Positions 27,620 through 42,726 of a DNA stretch of 64,000 nt are shown in pieces. Position 1 is the stretch's first letter, and each line of letters opens with the position of its first letter. The notes under the pieces were generated by a model, which was not told where the DNA came from, did no database searches, and worked only from the letters and a program-made list of their open reading frames with translations. Source of the DNA: Hypomesus transpacificus (taxonomy: Eukaryota > Chordata > Actinopteri > Osmeriformes > Osmeridae). Made by a program: the position numbers and the translations under genes. The stretch is from contig NC_061077.1 of NCBI RefSeq assembly GCF_021917145.1, positions 14,651,420-14,715,419 on the forward strand, written 5' to 3'.

Positions 27620-27830
27620 CACGTAGTCCTTCCTTTACCCATTCTGCTTGTTAGCATAGCTTAGCATAGCTTCAGCTGTTTTCGGCAGTCCAAGTGGTGG
27701 TGTATCCGTGATCTCTCTCTTTACCTGAGGACGGGCTGCATTTAAAACCTTTAAAGCAACCATCGTTAACAAGTGCTGCGGCATAAAACACCGGTAGTTT
27801 CTCCTCAAAGGTGCACCGCACGTCTGGGCC

Positions 27831-30549
<2,719 letters not shown>

Positions 30550-33113
30550 ACGACAACAACAAGGATGGGATGTCCACTTGATTTTGTTTTGTTTATTTGT
30601 TATTTGATTTGTTAACTTTTTTTTGTTTTGTTTTTTTGCATAAGGCAATATCACATGGGTTTATTTGCGTAGTGGGGAGTATTTAACGTAATGACAAAAA
30701 TAATTAAACAAATGAAGGTTATCTAAACAGTCGTGTAAAGTATAACAACCAACGTCTTCACAGGTCTTGCCTTCTGATCACTCTGATGTTCTCTTTCTCC
30801 GTCCCTGCCTCCATTCCTCCATCCCTTCATCCCTCCCTCCGTCATTCCTACTTGCACAGAAACAGAGCGTGGTAAGGGGGGAGGCTAGTCTACTATGTGT
30901 CCTATTATGATAACGTGTCAATGGTTATAATGTGCACCAGTGAAGCCAAGGCTTTTTTCCTACTGAAGAACCGATGTGATTGAAGATAACGATGGAAGTT
31001 GATCTAATGCTGCGTGAATGTTTTAATCACTGTTCTTTTTTAAAGGCAAAGGTGTGTGTGTGTGTGTGTGGCTGAGTTTTAGTGTGAGGGGTGAGACAAC
31101 ACGGCAGGTCTGTCACCCTGCCGGTTCCTGTGTAAAACACAAACATGGCGTTTGGACTTCACTGAAAATAAAACTAATCATGATTATCATGTTTGATCCC
31201 ACCAATACAATAGGCTGCTTTTTAAAAGGTCTACTAATTGTGTTAATCATATTTGCAATTGCTGTGAAACCTATTATGCGAACAGTTTCCCCTGTTGCAG
31301 TGAGCTAGTTATTCAAACACGTGAAAGCTTTGTTTCTAAGTATGCTGGATGGGTCCAGACTGAAGTCTCAACAGGGTGAGAACTGACAGGTTGTCATGCC
31401 CATAGGCTGATGTTGGGTCACTTGATGTATGTGACCTCTGGAGGTTGATAGTCAGGGGTGGGTAAGATCGTACACCCGGCTCCAGGCAGCTTCTTTGTGA
31501 AACAGGGATGCCCTCTGTTCTTGAGACAGCAGTGTAGTGTACCTCAGAAGACGGCACAGTAGGTCTCACCTGTGGATGTCTCGCTCTGTACAAATGGATC
31601 CAATGGCGAGACACTAAACAGGTTAAGTATAAAGTCTATATTGTAGAGCTGGGTGTCTCTCAACACTGCCCATCTAACATCATAGGGGTCTTGCTTTAGT
31701 TACTTTTTTTTGTTTTGTTACTATCATATAGCCCACAGTTGTGTTGTAGTTCATTTAAAATCAATGCTCTGTACTCTGGTAGACAGATTTCACTGTGTTA
31801 TGTTCAGCATGGACACCAACCCCTAGATTAACATTATTTCCTTTCTTTCCAAAACAATCTTTTTTTATAAGGGACCATCTCGCGTCAGGGTTGATGTACT
31901 CTAAATTGGTTTATTATTTTGAGCTTGATTTGTTTGGTCATGGTTATCAGGACGTCCCCTCTCCTGCCAGTCAGCCTATCACGTCAGGATGTCTCATGGC
32001 TGCCTGGGGGTGTCAGGAGAGGAGGGAGCTGTGAACACTACATAGAAAAGAAACTTGCTTCAGATATGTCAGAAATGACCATTACACAAAATGTAACCAC
32101 AACGATTGGATACTTTTTTGTATGTACATAAATAATAAACATGTAAAGAATTAAATATAAATGGGCAACATTATTATACTAACATCAGTAGTCAATGGTG
32201 TGATGAACAATGCAACCATAATGGATCATGTAGCATCACAAATAAATTAAAATGCATACATTCCCCAACTGTTTGTCCTTTGTTCCATGTTTGTTGACTG
32301 ACTGCCAGGAGTGTCATGCAGAGAGAGAATGTCTATCAGGCTTGTTTGAGGGTGGATGTCAAAAGTGTGACCTTAATTGGTCAGATTCACTTTTCTTACC
32401 TGCCTAATTAGCTGTAGGAGAGAAGGAGGGTTGATGGAAACATTCATGATAGAAGTTCGTCATGGTTATGGCTCTGTTATGTGGACTGTCCTCAAAATCA
32501 GTCCATTGCTGATGCCTATTATTTAAGTAATGTTACCGGTTGTGCGTGTAATCGTTAAATGATTGCAGATACATGACCAAAGTTTAAAATCTCATGCCTG
32601 CAATAATTTCATAAATACAGTAAATGGAAAGATACCCTGCAACTTCTCAGATTAACTAACTAACGAAGTAAAAGTAGAAAAAGTCAACTTTCTCAGGAGT
32701 AGGCTCAATGTTTAAAGCTATTAGTAACAGTTTAGTCAAAGTTCCTTGCTTTCTTGATTGCTTAATATAACAAGAATTTCTTCCGGGATTAATAAAGTGA
32801 ATTGAGTTCAGTAACCAACCAGCCGAATACCCCAGCGCGGTTAGTGTATGAAAAACTGATATTAATAACCTCTAGTTTATACTTCTTTATACCAGTAGCT
32901 GGAGTCAGAGCACCACTGACCAACACCCAAATCGTATTGAGAGGAAACCACCCCAGATACTGTATTACGTCATTGGGCCTTATCAGGAAGTGAGAAATAT
33001 CAACAATTCGGGTCTGGGTGAACTGTCACCGTTGCCTGCTTATAGCTAGCTAAAGACCATTTCACGGTTTTATAGATAGTTTTCTATATATTTTGAGATT
33101 TATTATCTCTATA
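30550..33113 (+). other. vapb 3' untranslated region and spacer to chmp4b
   Basis: AATAAA at 31167-31172 is a good vapb polyadenylation candidate. The rest up to the chmp4b start has no recognised gene. The short open frames lack family resemblance. Confidence 0.5.
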
Positions 33114-35144
33114 ATGTCTTTGTTTGGGAAGCTGTTCGGCAGTGGTGGTAAAGGTGGCAAGGGCCCGAGTCCTCAAGAAGCGATCCAGAAGCTCCGAGAG
33201 ACAGAGGAGATGCTAACGAAGAAACAAGATTTTTTAGAGAAGAAAATCGATCAGGAGCTTATAACCGCAAAGAAAAACGGCACTAAAAACAAACGAGGTG
33301 AGTTGTTTAATCACAATCAGAACACGCGTTTTATTTTGATGCAGCTGAGGCTTCAATCGGAAGTCCTACCAGTGGCTAGTCTTGCTAACGTTATGTATGG
33401 TGTTTGTCACTAAGCTACCACCATGGTGACATGTTATGTTTCCAAACCCCGGCTCGCCCTATTTTAAGTGGGTGCTGCTACCAACACGACGTGCACCACC
33501 CCTGTCCTCGGGCTCGAACCACTGTCCCAACCGCTCGTATTGGGGTTCAGACTTGAGATAGGATAAAGTTCCTAAGCTTTTTAGCAACTCTAAAGTTTAG
33601 CCAACTTATTGCCAGTGTTAGCCGTGTTTCACACAGTCATCATGATAATGATCTACCGTACTCATTCGCCGTTATTGTAGGTAGTGCTAGCTAGCTGGTC
33701 AGTCAACTGTCGTCTCAGGGTAAGGACTCTGATCATGGAGGTTCACTGGTGACTGAAGAAGTCCAGGGTTTTACATAACATACAATCGTATCCTGTATCT
33801 TAACAGACTCCTACCCCTCCCCTCTCATTCAGGTTGACTTTGGTCGAAAGATAAGGATCAGTGACTTTTGCATTTTTAAAAGTTGCTATCAAGTTTTACA
33901 TTCAAGTTTACACCAACATACTGCACAAACAATTTCAGTCGTGCACCTAGCATGTATAATGTATAGAATGAAGATAAATAGAACACATAATACATAGAAA
34001 GATACATAGAATGTATCCTTGTGACATTATCCTATAAATCCATATCCCCCTAAACTTTTTGCCCCCTTCATCTTCCTCAGCTGCTCTGCAGGCCTTGAAA
34101 AGGAAGAAGCGTTATGAGAAGCAGCTGGCTCAGATTGATGGCACTCTGTCCACCATTGAGTTCCAGAGGGAGGCACTAGAGAATGCCAACACTAACACAG
34201 AGGTGCTGAAGAACATGGGCTTTGCTGCCAAGGCCATGAAGTCTGCTCACGAGAACATGTAAGCCTCCTCCGGCCTGGGCATTTTGGAGAAATGAAATGG
34301 AGAAATAGATGAAAAATAAAAATATATAGAAATTCTACTTTGAGTCTTCACATAAATCAAAAAAGTCTAGTGAAGATATGTTTGTACCTTAGTTGTTATG
34401 TTTTGAGGATTGAGTGACTTGTGACTTGGTTGTTGCAGGGACATAGACAAGGTGGATGACCTGATGCAGGACATCACAGAGCAGCAGGAGCTGGCCCAAG
34501 AGATATCAGACGCCATCTCTAAACCTGTGGGCTTCGGGGAGGAGTTTGATGAGGCAGGCATAGAACCTACACCTTCCATAAAGGCCTAGTCGGATGTTTA
34601 AGGAGAACCGACACAGCTTCCCTTTCGTGCTTAATCGAGTAGCAGACACATACAGCTGTTTTTGTGCCTCTGTACCCCCGTTACAGGATGAGCTTCTGGC
34701 AGAACTTGATGAGCTTGAGCAGGAGGAACTGGACAAGAACCTGCTGGAGATCGGAGGAACAGATAATGTTCCTCTACCTAACGTGCCTTCCACTTCACTC
34801 CCCTCCAGACCTGGTAGGTCCTCGACTGTCCGTTTTGCTAGTAAAGTTGTTGATACAGGAATGTAATTTATAAATGCATCATGTAAGTATAGCTCTCTCT
34901 CACTCTTGAACCGGAAAAGGGTCATTTTCATCCTTTCACTCTGGGTTTCGTCTACAGAAACACAAATGGTTCCCCTTAGAATGACAGCAAAATACACAAT
35001 GCATGTATGTATATATTATATTAGGATTTCCTCTCAGGTAGTTTAAAACTGGTTTGTTTCTGTGGTTGTTGTTCAGCCAAAAAGGTGGAGGAGGATGAAG
35101 ATGACATGGAGGACCTGCAGCGCTGGGCCATGGAGGCCATGTAA
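33114..35144 (+). CDS. chmp4b: Charged multivesicular body protein 4b (ESCRT-III)
   Basis: The main filament-forming ESCRT-III subunit (Snf7 family), used in multivesicular body sorting, cytokinesis and membrane repair. Five exons: 33114-33297, 34081-34258, 34439-34553, 34687-34813, 35077-35144; 672 nt, 223 aa (human 224). N-terminal basic helix [19 protein letters not shown], charged core with [20 protein letters not shown] and [20 protein letters not shown], then the acidic C-terminal half. The C-terminus [10 protein letters not shown] is the ALIX-binding helix (human ends NWAGSM). The third intron begins GAG/GCAGGC and ends TTACAG, a GC-AG intron; joining there gives GEEFDE-DELLAEL, the expected family sequence, whereas reading through reaches a stop. 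chmp4b is chosen over chmp4a/c on overall match and on its neighbour eif2s2. Confidence 0.95.
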
Positions 35145-36935
35145 CTGCAGCACACTCACCGCCTGCATCATAGAGGAAAACAGAAAACAAAGGACTTATG
35201 GAATATTGCATTTAGTAGTTTTATGTCCAAGGAGAGCTGATCACTTTCTGAAAAAACACTACATTATGGCATACAATGCTGTAGATTATATTCCCAGCCC
35301 AAAATCTGAAACTAGGTACCATGTCCGTCTCTGTAGAGGCACTCAGGAGGATGTGTCAAAGCTACGAATCAGTTGCCTTGACAATTTCTCCCACTCTACC
35401 AAACATTCGAACACCGGTGAAGGATATCCAACCAGCTGTGTGCTTGGCGACAGTTATTGTAATGTCACTGAATTGAATACGTGTTGTGGTATTGACATTA
35501 CTGACAAACAGCAAAGGCTCATTCATGTACGGAAGCTAATCCCAGAGTGGGTCTCTTTTCAACAGATACATATTTAGTGTGTGTGTGTGTGTGTGGATGG
35601 GTGTGTGGTTAGTTGGACGGTTTTATTATTCCTACTTTTTGTTTGTGATCTACTCCTGAGATAGGAATTAAGTTGGGCATGTTATCATGGCATTGTTCTG
35701 AAGTGTCCAGGCTCCTCCTCCTGAAATGTTGTACTGCTTTGAACTTTTTTGTTTTCCCCACCTCCCTAAGCACCCCCCTCCACCTCTGGTCCTTGTTATC
35801 TGGTGTATATATCTAAATCTATTTTTGCTGTTGGGCCCCAGAAGGCTCTCCATGTTGTGCATCAGCATGCAACGATGAAAGACCATAACTCTCCACCGCA
35901 CGGCAACAGACATTAACTTCACCTTTATCTGGGTCTTTTATGAACTTTTTTTATTTTATTGTATGATGTTGAAGAAGATGTCATCATAGCTTCATTAAAA
36001 AAAAGAAAAGATGGTTTATTAAATTAGATGAGAACAGATAACAGCTTTTTGGATTTGAGGATGACAGTTTAGTTTTTCCAAACACAATGTACATTTTTTA
36101 CATAGAAAATAAATATGTAACACAATGACAATGGCATGTTTAAATTTCTGTTTATTTATCCAGATGGATTTTGTCCAGGAAAATCATCAGTTTTTGGATT
36201 ATTTTACCATGGAGGAAGTTGTTTTCCTTATGTAAAGTCTCCACATAATATAATTATGTGAATTCAAAGTTCATAATAAAATAAACAGAACTGTTAGTTG
36301 AGTCTGTATTTACTCATCATTATTGCAAATTTATTTTCTTTTATAGTTTTATATCCATGTTTCAAATTGCACCGTCGTTTTAAATAGGAATACGATTCTG
36401 AAGACATTAGGCAGCCGGCTGCTTTGAAGCTGAGAATGCTCTATGTGAGAATGCCAATGGCTGCTTCAAGTCAGCCGGGCTGCAGGCGGCTGCAGGCGAC
36501 GCCGGCGCTACCTGAAGCCGAACGTACCTATTCTCTGGTCGTAGCGGCTAGCCGATCGTAGCCGAGCCGATCGTGACGCGTCCAGGCGCTTCGCAGCCAG
36601 TGTGTCCTAGGCGTGAATCTGCACACGACTGATAATTGATAATAAGTAATAAGTAGGCTATTAGTCATTCAAAAATGGGTTATGTTCATTTATGAGGGGT
36701 TGTGTGGAACGTGTTCCAAAAAGTTTACGCTAGTTATTTTTTAACAATTGGTGTTTTGAATGCACCCCAACTGCACAAGCAGCAAAAATGTCGCAAAGTA
36801 TTGACGTGAGGGAATTGCTTGGCGCATGCGCATTGGAAACCCAGCGCTGATGCAAGACATTTGAGCGTCGCTTGCTTGCTGGAGAAATTGACCAGCGGAT
36901 ACAAACTTTTCAGGAGCTATAAATATACAGCAAAC
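35145..36935 (+). other. chmp4b 3' untranslated region and spacer to eif2s2
   Basis: AATAAA at 36108-36113 is the likely chmp4b polyadenylation signal. A CpG-rich block with inverted repeats lies at 36410-36620, and the eif2s2 promoter should lie between it and 36935. The 171-codon open frame at 35062-35577 has no family resemblance and mostly overlaps untranslated sequence. Confidence 0.5.
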
Positions 36936-39900
36936 ATGTCAGGAGACGAGGTAACTATCACGTTTTATCCGCCGACATCTTAACTCTATTTTATGAGGGA
37001 GTCTAATGAAATGACACTACATACTAGGGGGGATCGTTGAGAATGAACGACTTTGGGCCTCACATAGACCGCCAAGGCTTCTCCTGTAGCTAAGCTACTA
37101 GTACTAGCTAGCTTCGACATCATTTCCAACACATGGTGATTGCATGCTCAGCTAATATGCTAACGTTAGCTGGCTGGAACAATGTAGGTTGCGAGATAGC
37201 CAGCTTGAAAACATATTAAACTTACCAAACGTTTTACAATGTGGGGGAATGTATGGTACAATTAATCTAATTGAGTATGTCTAATGAGGAATGTAATTTA
37301 CCATATTGAGTGCTCTGTCAGATAGCTAACATAATTTTTCCGGTCTTTTGTGAGGAGTGGCATCATATAACTGACTGGTTTACATCGATATGTGCAGTAT
37401 TTATCTGCCAATGTGTGTCCATTCCGAGATGAGGCGATCAGATCCACATTTTTGTTGTTGTGTCATCTGGGCGTCGGGTTTAAGATGTATCGACGCAGTC
37501 ATACTAAACCTTTTTTAAATGAGCTAGTCACTATTACTAGTTGTCTAGATAACCAGTTCTGGCCATCATCCAAATCAATCACGTTGTCAGTAACATCCAT
37601 GTCCAACAATCTTGAGCGGTCAATTCAAATACCCTTTTCTCCGATATTCCTCAGATGATTTTCGACCCCAACATGAGTAAGAAAAAGAAGAAGAAGAAGA
37701 AGCCTTTCATGCTGGAGGAGGAAGGAGGAGACGGGCAGGGGGAGGAGCCCCAGCAGGTGGAGGCCAAGGAGGTTGAGCCTGACGGTGGGGATGACAGGGA
37801 GCTGGACCTGGACGAGGATGACAGCAGGAAGAAAGGTAAGGTGTCATCCCAAAACAGGGTGTGACCTCACAGGTCCTTGGGCGCTGTCCCAATTTCACCC
37901 CTTCCAAAGTAAGGTAAGGAGGGGCCTTAAACCTCTGCCGAAGCTTCCCCTCATTTAATAAACTATCATAAATATTCTTAGGCTCCATTCTTTACAAAAC
38001 AGTCCCATATAACCTCTAATTCTAAGTGTTTTGTCAAGATGTATGAATAAGTATAAAAGCAATTTGTCTCATGCCATGTTTGCTGAACAGTATTAGTGCG
38101 CCATTTAGAGTCAGCTCTGATGTTATACCAACAAGTAAGTAATGGTGTGTTACACTTTGTTTCTCAGAGCAATCAGATGACCTAGATGATCTGAACTTCT
38201 TCAATCAGAAGAAGAAGAAAAAGAAGCCGAAGAAGGTGTTTGAAAACGACATTGAGGAAGGGGTCAAGGTCAGTTGTTCTCTTGGTTGTATAAAATGGGG
38301 TCAGATGGCTGAGTGGTTAGGGAGTTGGGCTATTAATCAGAAGGTTGTTGGTTCGATTCCCGGCCGTGCCTCGGGAAAATGTCCCTGTACTTACTGTAAG
38401 TCGGTCTGGATAAGAGCGATGACTAAATGTTAGGGTTGTAAAGATACACTCAGCTCACGATACAATACGTATCACGATACTGGGTGTATGATACAATACG
38501 TATCACGATACTGGGTGTATGATACAATACGTATCACAATATTTTGAACAACATTCAAAATGAAACCGAAATTCAATTCACAGATTTATTTCCAAAACAT
38601 GAAAAATGTTCAATAATTTTCTTTGTTGTACATACAATTTAGTTAACTCAGTTCAAGCGATTTCTGTGAATGCAGTGAACACGCGTGGCGCAGGTTCAGA
38701 GTATGTCGCGCCCTGGTAGCTCAACAAATAGGATCAAACGCTCGTCATATTGTAAAAATATTGCTATAACTCAACAATACATATTATTACATTTTTGTAT
38801 TGCAATATATATTGTTCCACAATATATTGTTACACCCCTACTAAATGTAAATGTATATGTATGATTGTGTAATGGGCATGTGTAGACACACACTCAAGAC
38901 AATTCCGAGTGGGATGATCACACGCTTCAACTGCTTCTCATGACCAGGCCCAAACGGAATACGCTGATTTTTTTCACATTTTCTGCGGTTATTCAGACTG
39001 AAAATGTGCGGAATTCCGCTAGCCTTCCTGTTCTTATGTCGGAGCGACCAAAGATGTTCCACAACAGTTTGACGGCGAATATGGTCGATTGAATGTTGAC
39101 AGACTTTGCAAAAAAGTATTGATCCACCCTCATAAAGATCGGCTGAAAACTCCCTGGCCCTGTCTCTTGCTGTAATCTGGGTCGATAAAAGTTTCCTTTT
39201 CAATTCTTAGCATTTTTGGCTAACGTTTTAATAATAGAGACGTAATATGAGTTGAAAAGTGTATTTACATTTTGCCTCAGACCAATGCGTTCTATTTGAA
39301 AATCCGCGGGTTTTCGTCGGAATTCTGCGCCCGAGTATTCCGTTTGGGCCTGCTCATGACCGACAATGTTTTAGTCCTATGTGTAGTTGTACTTGTGCTC
39401 ACTTTTTAAAATCTGATTTAACCCTCTTATCCTCTCTCTCTTCCTCTCCTGTGATACCTCCAGGAGTTGAAGATTGAGGGTGAGCAGACAGAGGTTATGG
39501 AGGAGGACGACTTGGACCTGATGCTGCCGGCCAAGAAGAAGAAGCCTAAGAAGGTCGACTTCCAGGAGGAGGGAGAGGACCTGGAAAAAGACGACGGTAT
39601 GGATAACCCTGGACATCCTGCTTAACACCTTTTGGCCTCTGCATGAGTAGAGCTTCATTTTTAGATAGCTGTGGCCCCATAACTTCACTCCTTATCTCCA
39701 GAGGACTGCGCCTGTCCCTATTACCTCACAGGGACATCACATCTGCATTTCATGCCAAGTCAAATTCCAGGTTTAAAGTTGTGATCTGGAAAATGGTCGT
39801 TATCATTTTCAAAAATCCGTTTGGGATTCAAAAAGGAAAAAGCCTTTTCACGAATTTTTTCATGTGGTTTGCTTTGATGTAACAAGCCTAAAACTATATT

Positions 39901-42726
39901 TCTGTGCATGTGGAGGATTGTAAGAGCTCAGGTAACTGAGATGCAGAATGGTTTCATGTAATGTTGTCACAGTACTAACATTTCAGTAGTCGGTACCAAT
40001 ACCAGTGACATTTCACGGTACTCTATATCATTTTCGATATTAAAATGGGTTACTCAACAACTCATTTGTTGACATTAACAGTCACCTACAATATCTAAGG
40101 CTGAAGCCTACTTATGACAACACAGGGTTTCCCGCAGAAAATGTGTTAGTTAAGGTGGTAGGGTTTGCTGTCAGACCAGGGGCGGGGTTAGTTTGTGCGA
40201 TAGACTTATGCATTCTGCAGAGAAGGGAGGCTGGCGTTGGTCACGGTTTGGACTGGAAAGGAGAAAACAGGACAACGGCGGATGTCACTATTTAAAAAAC
40301 GACGTTGTTAAGGCGGCAGGCGTGTGTTGCTTGGGTGGCTGCCTTAACTGAAAAGTGCTGCGGGAAACCCTGACAACAGAACATTAATACAATCACAATG
40401 CATGTAGGGCTAAAGGCAAAACATGTGTAGACATTAAGCAAACTCAGCAGATGACTTGGAGATCATTGTCTTCAAAAATATAAATCTTGACTTAAACATA
40501 ATCCATAAGAAGCAGAACGAGTGGATTCAACACGATCCATGGGGCTCTTAAAATTTTGGTCGCACTTCAAGCACAAAACGTAAATATACATCCCAAACTC
40601 CAAAACACACATTTTGGCAAATTGTCATCTAAAAGCCTCGGTAAAAATGTTAACCATGTGGTGCCCTCTCCTTTTGTACGCCCCAGTTTTAGTTATTCTA
40701 AACGTGGCTCTTCCACTTTTCTTGTCGACAACTTTTAGTGTAGCCCCTGCTGCATTAGCTGCTTGTCCAGTGTTGCCAATTTAACAATTTGTCACTAGAT
40801 TTAGTGACTTTTCCCCTTCCCTATTGAAAAAAAATCAAATCTAGCAACTTTTATCAACTTTTCAGAGAGCCACTAGTGACTTAATGGTGAGATTTATTTG
40901 GCAACACTGTGCTTGTGAGTGTCCAACTCTGCATGGGTACCAGGTACACCCAGTTACCCAGGTACCAGTTACTACAGTAACTTCAGATATTCTGGTATTG
41001 TACCGTTTTCTTTGAGTACCGAAGTACCGTTTTTTGTGACAACACTAGTTTCTTGTATCTCTTTTGTGGCATACAAATGCAGCATTCACTTATACCATGT
41101 TGCTGTTTAGCTCTGGAAGATGAGGAGGGGAAGAACAACGATGGCATCTCCTTCAGCTCACAGACCGGGCCGGCATGGGCGGGGACAGAGAGAGACTACA
41201 CGTATGACGAGGTAGGCTTGTCTCTTCCATTCACAAGGTCAGTCATTCATCCTTGCTATTTAGTGCCATCCACAAAGTAGCCATTGGTGTATTAGGATGT
41301 GCTTTTGGTCCAATTATTCTGTAACAATGAAAGGTAAACCTGTAGCGACATAGACAAGTCAGTTATAAAACCCTAATCTTCATCAACCATAATCTTGCAT
41401 CCTTAGCTGTTAAACCGGGTCTTCAACATCATGCGTGAGAAGAACCCAGACATGGTCGCTGGGGAGAAGAGGAAATTTGTGATGAAGCCACCCCAGGTGG
41501 TTAGAGTGGGCACCAAGAAGACCTCCTTTGTCAACTTTACTGACATCTGCAAACTGTAAGACTCCATCATTGCTTACACTTGTCTCTAAGTACACTCGCT
41601 GTACCATTTCTTTTTTTTTTCCCCTGTGTTTTCATTCAGTGGATGTAATTCACTATTGTAAGAGAGCCAGTATATAAATACTGCAATGCAGGTATAATGG
41701 TATGCCTGTTTGAAGAAGTAAGTTATATTTGAGTGTGTTTTCAACTGCTGTCTCATGTTCTTGGTTTTAGGTTGCATCGTCAGCCCAAACATCTCCTCGC
41801 CTTTCTATTGGCTGAGCTGGGAACAAGGTAAAATTATTTCCCTTCTCGTGCTTCCTTATCATTCCATTCTGTATTCAGGATATTACTACTAGGGATATAC
41901 CAATATGGAAATTGTGGCCGATACCAATAACTCTTTTATATTTGGAAGCTGACAACCGATACATGCCGATAGACACAAAGTCTGAGTCTGTTGACAAAAA
42001 CTAAAGGAAAACAAATACAGTTGACAATTGCTTTTATAAAAACCTTAACTGCATAAAACATCTAAATGTTTATTTTACTAAAATGACATATTTCTTAAAT
42101 GTCACCAAAAAAAAGAAGTGGTTCAACAGCGGGAAATAATCCTTAATTTACTGGCTTTAATTTATCGACCACATTTTCTTATTGGACCTATAACAACACT
42201 GAAAATGAACATTCATCGGCCAATAGCAATAAGGCCGCCGATATATCGTTTATCCCTAATTTCTACGATTACTTGTTAATCAATGGTTGATAGTAACATT
42301 ATAAACATCCGTATAAAATGTTTGCTAAACTTCTCTTTCAGTGGCTCCATAGATGGAAATAACCAACTTGTGATCAAAGGAAGATTTCAACAGAAACAGA
42401 TTGAAAATGTCTTGAGAAGATATATCAGTAAGTTGGGAATAGATTATTCCTTTGCGTCAACATGTCTGTCCTTCTCTCGGACTGCTCCCCAGTCTCAGCC
42501 CCTTCCTTTTGTATCGGGACCTCACCCATCTCTCTGTCTCATCTCTGCAGAGGAGTATGTGACGTGCCACACCTGCCGGTCCCCAGACACCATCCTCCAG
42601 AAGGACACGCGTCTCTACTTCCTGCAGTGTGAGACCTGCCACTCCCGCTGTTCTGTGGCCAGCATCAAGACCGGCTTCCAGGCTGTCACCGGCAAGAGGG
42701 CCCAGCTCCGCGCCAAGGCCAACTAG
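36936..42726 (+). CDS. eif2s2: Translation initiation factor 2 subunit beta (eIF2 beta)
   Basis: Part of the eIF2 trimer that brings initiator Met-tRNA to the 40S ribosome. Nine exons: 36936-36950, 37655-37835, 38168-38268, 39464-39596, 41111-41211, 41407-41555, 41771-41827, 42342-42427, 42551-42726; 999 nt, 332 aa (human 333). The first exon codes only MSGDE. Three lysine blocks that contact eIF5 and eIF2B epsilon are seen: [13 protein letters not shown] (exon 2), [11 protein letters not shown] (exon 3) and AKKKKPKK (exon 4). The conserved core ([40 protein letters not shown]) and a C2-C2 zinc finger (CHTC ... CETC) follow, ending QLRAKAN. Introns 3, 4 and 7 are loaded with small DNA transposons, yet all exons are intact. 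Confidence 0.97.
38298..38858 (+). mobile_element. tRNA-derived SINE, internally deleted and split by a later insertion
   Basis: The head GTCAGATGGCTGAGTGGTTA and B-box GGTTCGATTCC are present. The middle (TTGGGCAAGGCACTT...) is missing and the tail resumes at TCGGGAAAATGTCCC. The AAATGT tail is interrupted at 38431 by a 410-bp hAT MITE and resumes at 38841. It lies in eif2s2 intron 3. Confidence 0.85.
38431..38840. mobile_element. hAT-type MITE nested in the SINE tail
   Basis: The ends are TAGGGTTGTAAAGATA and the complement of TAGGGGTGTAACAATATA. A perfect 8-bp duplication CTAAATGT flanks it (38423-38430 and 38841-38848), as hAT elements make. The left part has three copies of GATACAATACGTATCAC. 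No coding frame. Confidence 0.9.
38945..39352 (-). mobile_element. Short hAT element carrying a CGGBP1-like zinc finger
   Basis: 16-bp inverted ends CAGGCCCAAACGGAAT and its complement, flanked by a perfect 8-bp duplication CTCATGAC (38937-38944 and 39353-39360). On the minus strand an open frame starts at 39203 and runs 86 codons to the element end. It reads [18 protein letters not shown], then [20 protein letters not shown] and [12 protein letters not shown]: a C-x2-C ... H-x5-H finger that resembles CGGBP1, a host protein related to hAT transposases. The transposase body is deleted. Confidence 0.8.
40123..40372. mobile_element. Short MITE with CAGGGTTTCCCGCAG ends
   Basis: Perfect 15-bp inverted ends CAGGGTTTCCCGCAG and CTGCGGGAAACCCTG. 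The flanks share TGACAACA, overlapping the element end by two bases. 250 bp, no coding frame. It lies in eif2s2 intron 4. Confidence 0.8.
40768..40909. mobile_element. Short hAT MITE with CAGTGTTGCCAA ends
   Basis: Inverted ends CAGTGTTGCCAA and TTGGCAACACTG, flanked by TGCTTGTC (40760-40767) and TGCTTGTG (40910-40917), a 7/8 target duplication. 142 bp. Confidence 0.8.
41890..42258. mobile_element. Short hAT element in eif2s2 intron 7
   Basis: The ends are TAGGGATATACCAATATG and the complement of TAGGGATAAACGATATATCG. The flanks ATTACTAC and ATTTCTAC match 7/8. 369 bp, no coding frame. Confidence 0.75.

Larger units (their letters stand above)
39961..41046. mobile_element. Probable DNA transposon with nested insertions in eif2s2 intron 4
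   Basis: The left end ATGTTGTCACAGTACT and the right end (complement GTGTTGTCACAAAAAACGGT) are related, and both halves carry GGTACC/GGTACTT-type motifs. Two smaller elements sit inside (40123-40372 and 40768-40909). No clear target duplication was found. Confidence 0.4.

Noticed and set aside
35062-35577. 171-codon plus-strand open frame
   Set aside because: It overlaps the last chmp4b exon in another frame and then 3' untranslated sequence, with no resemblance to a protein family.
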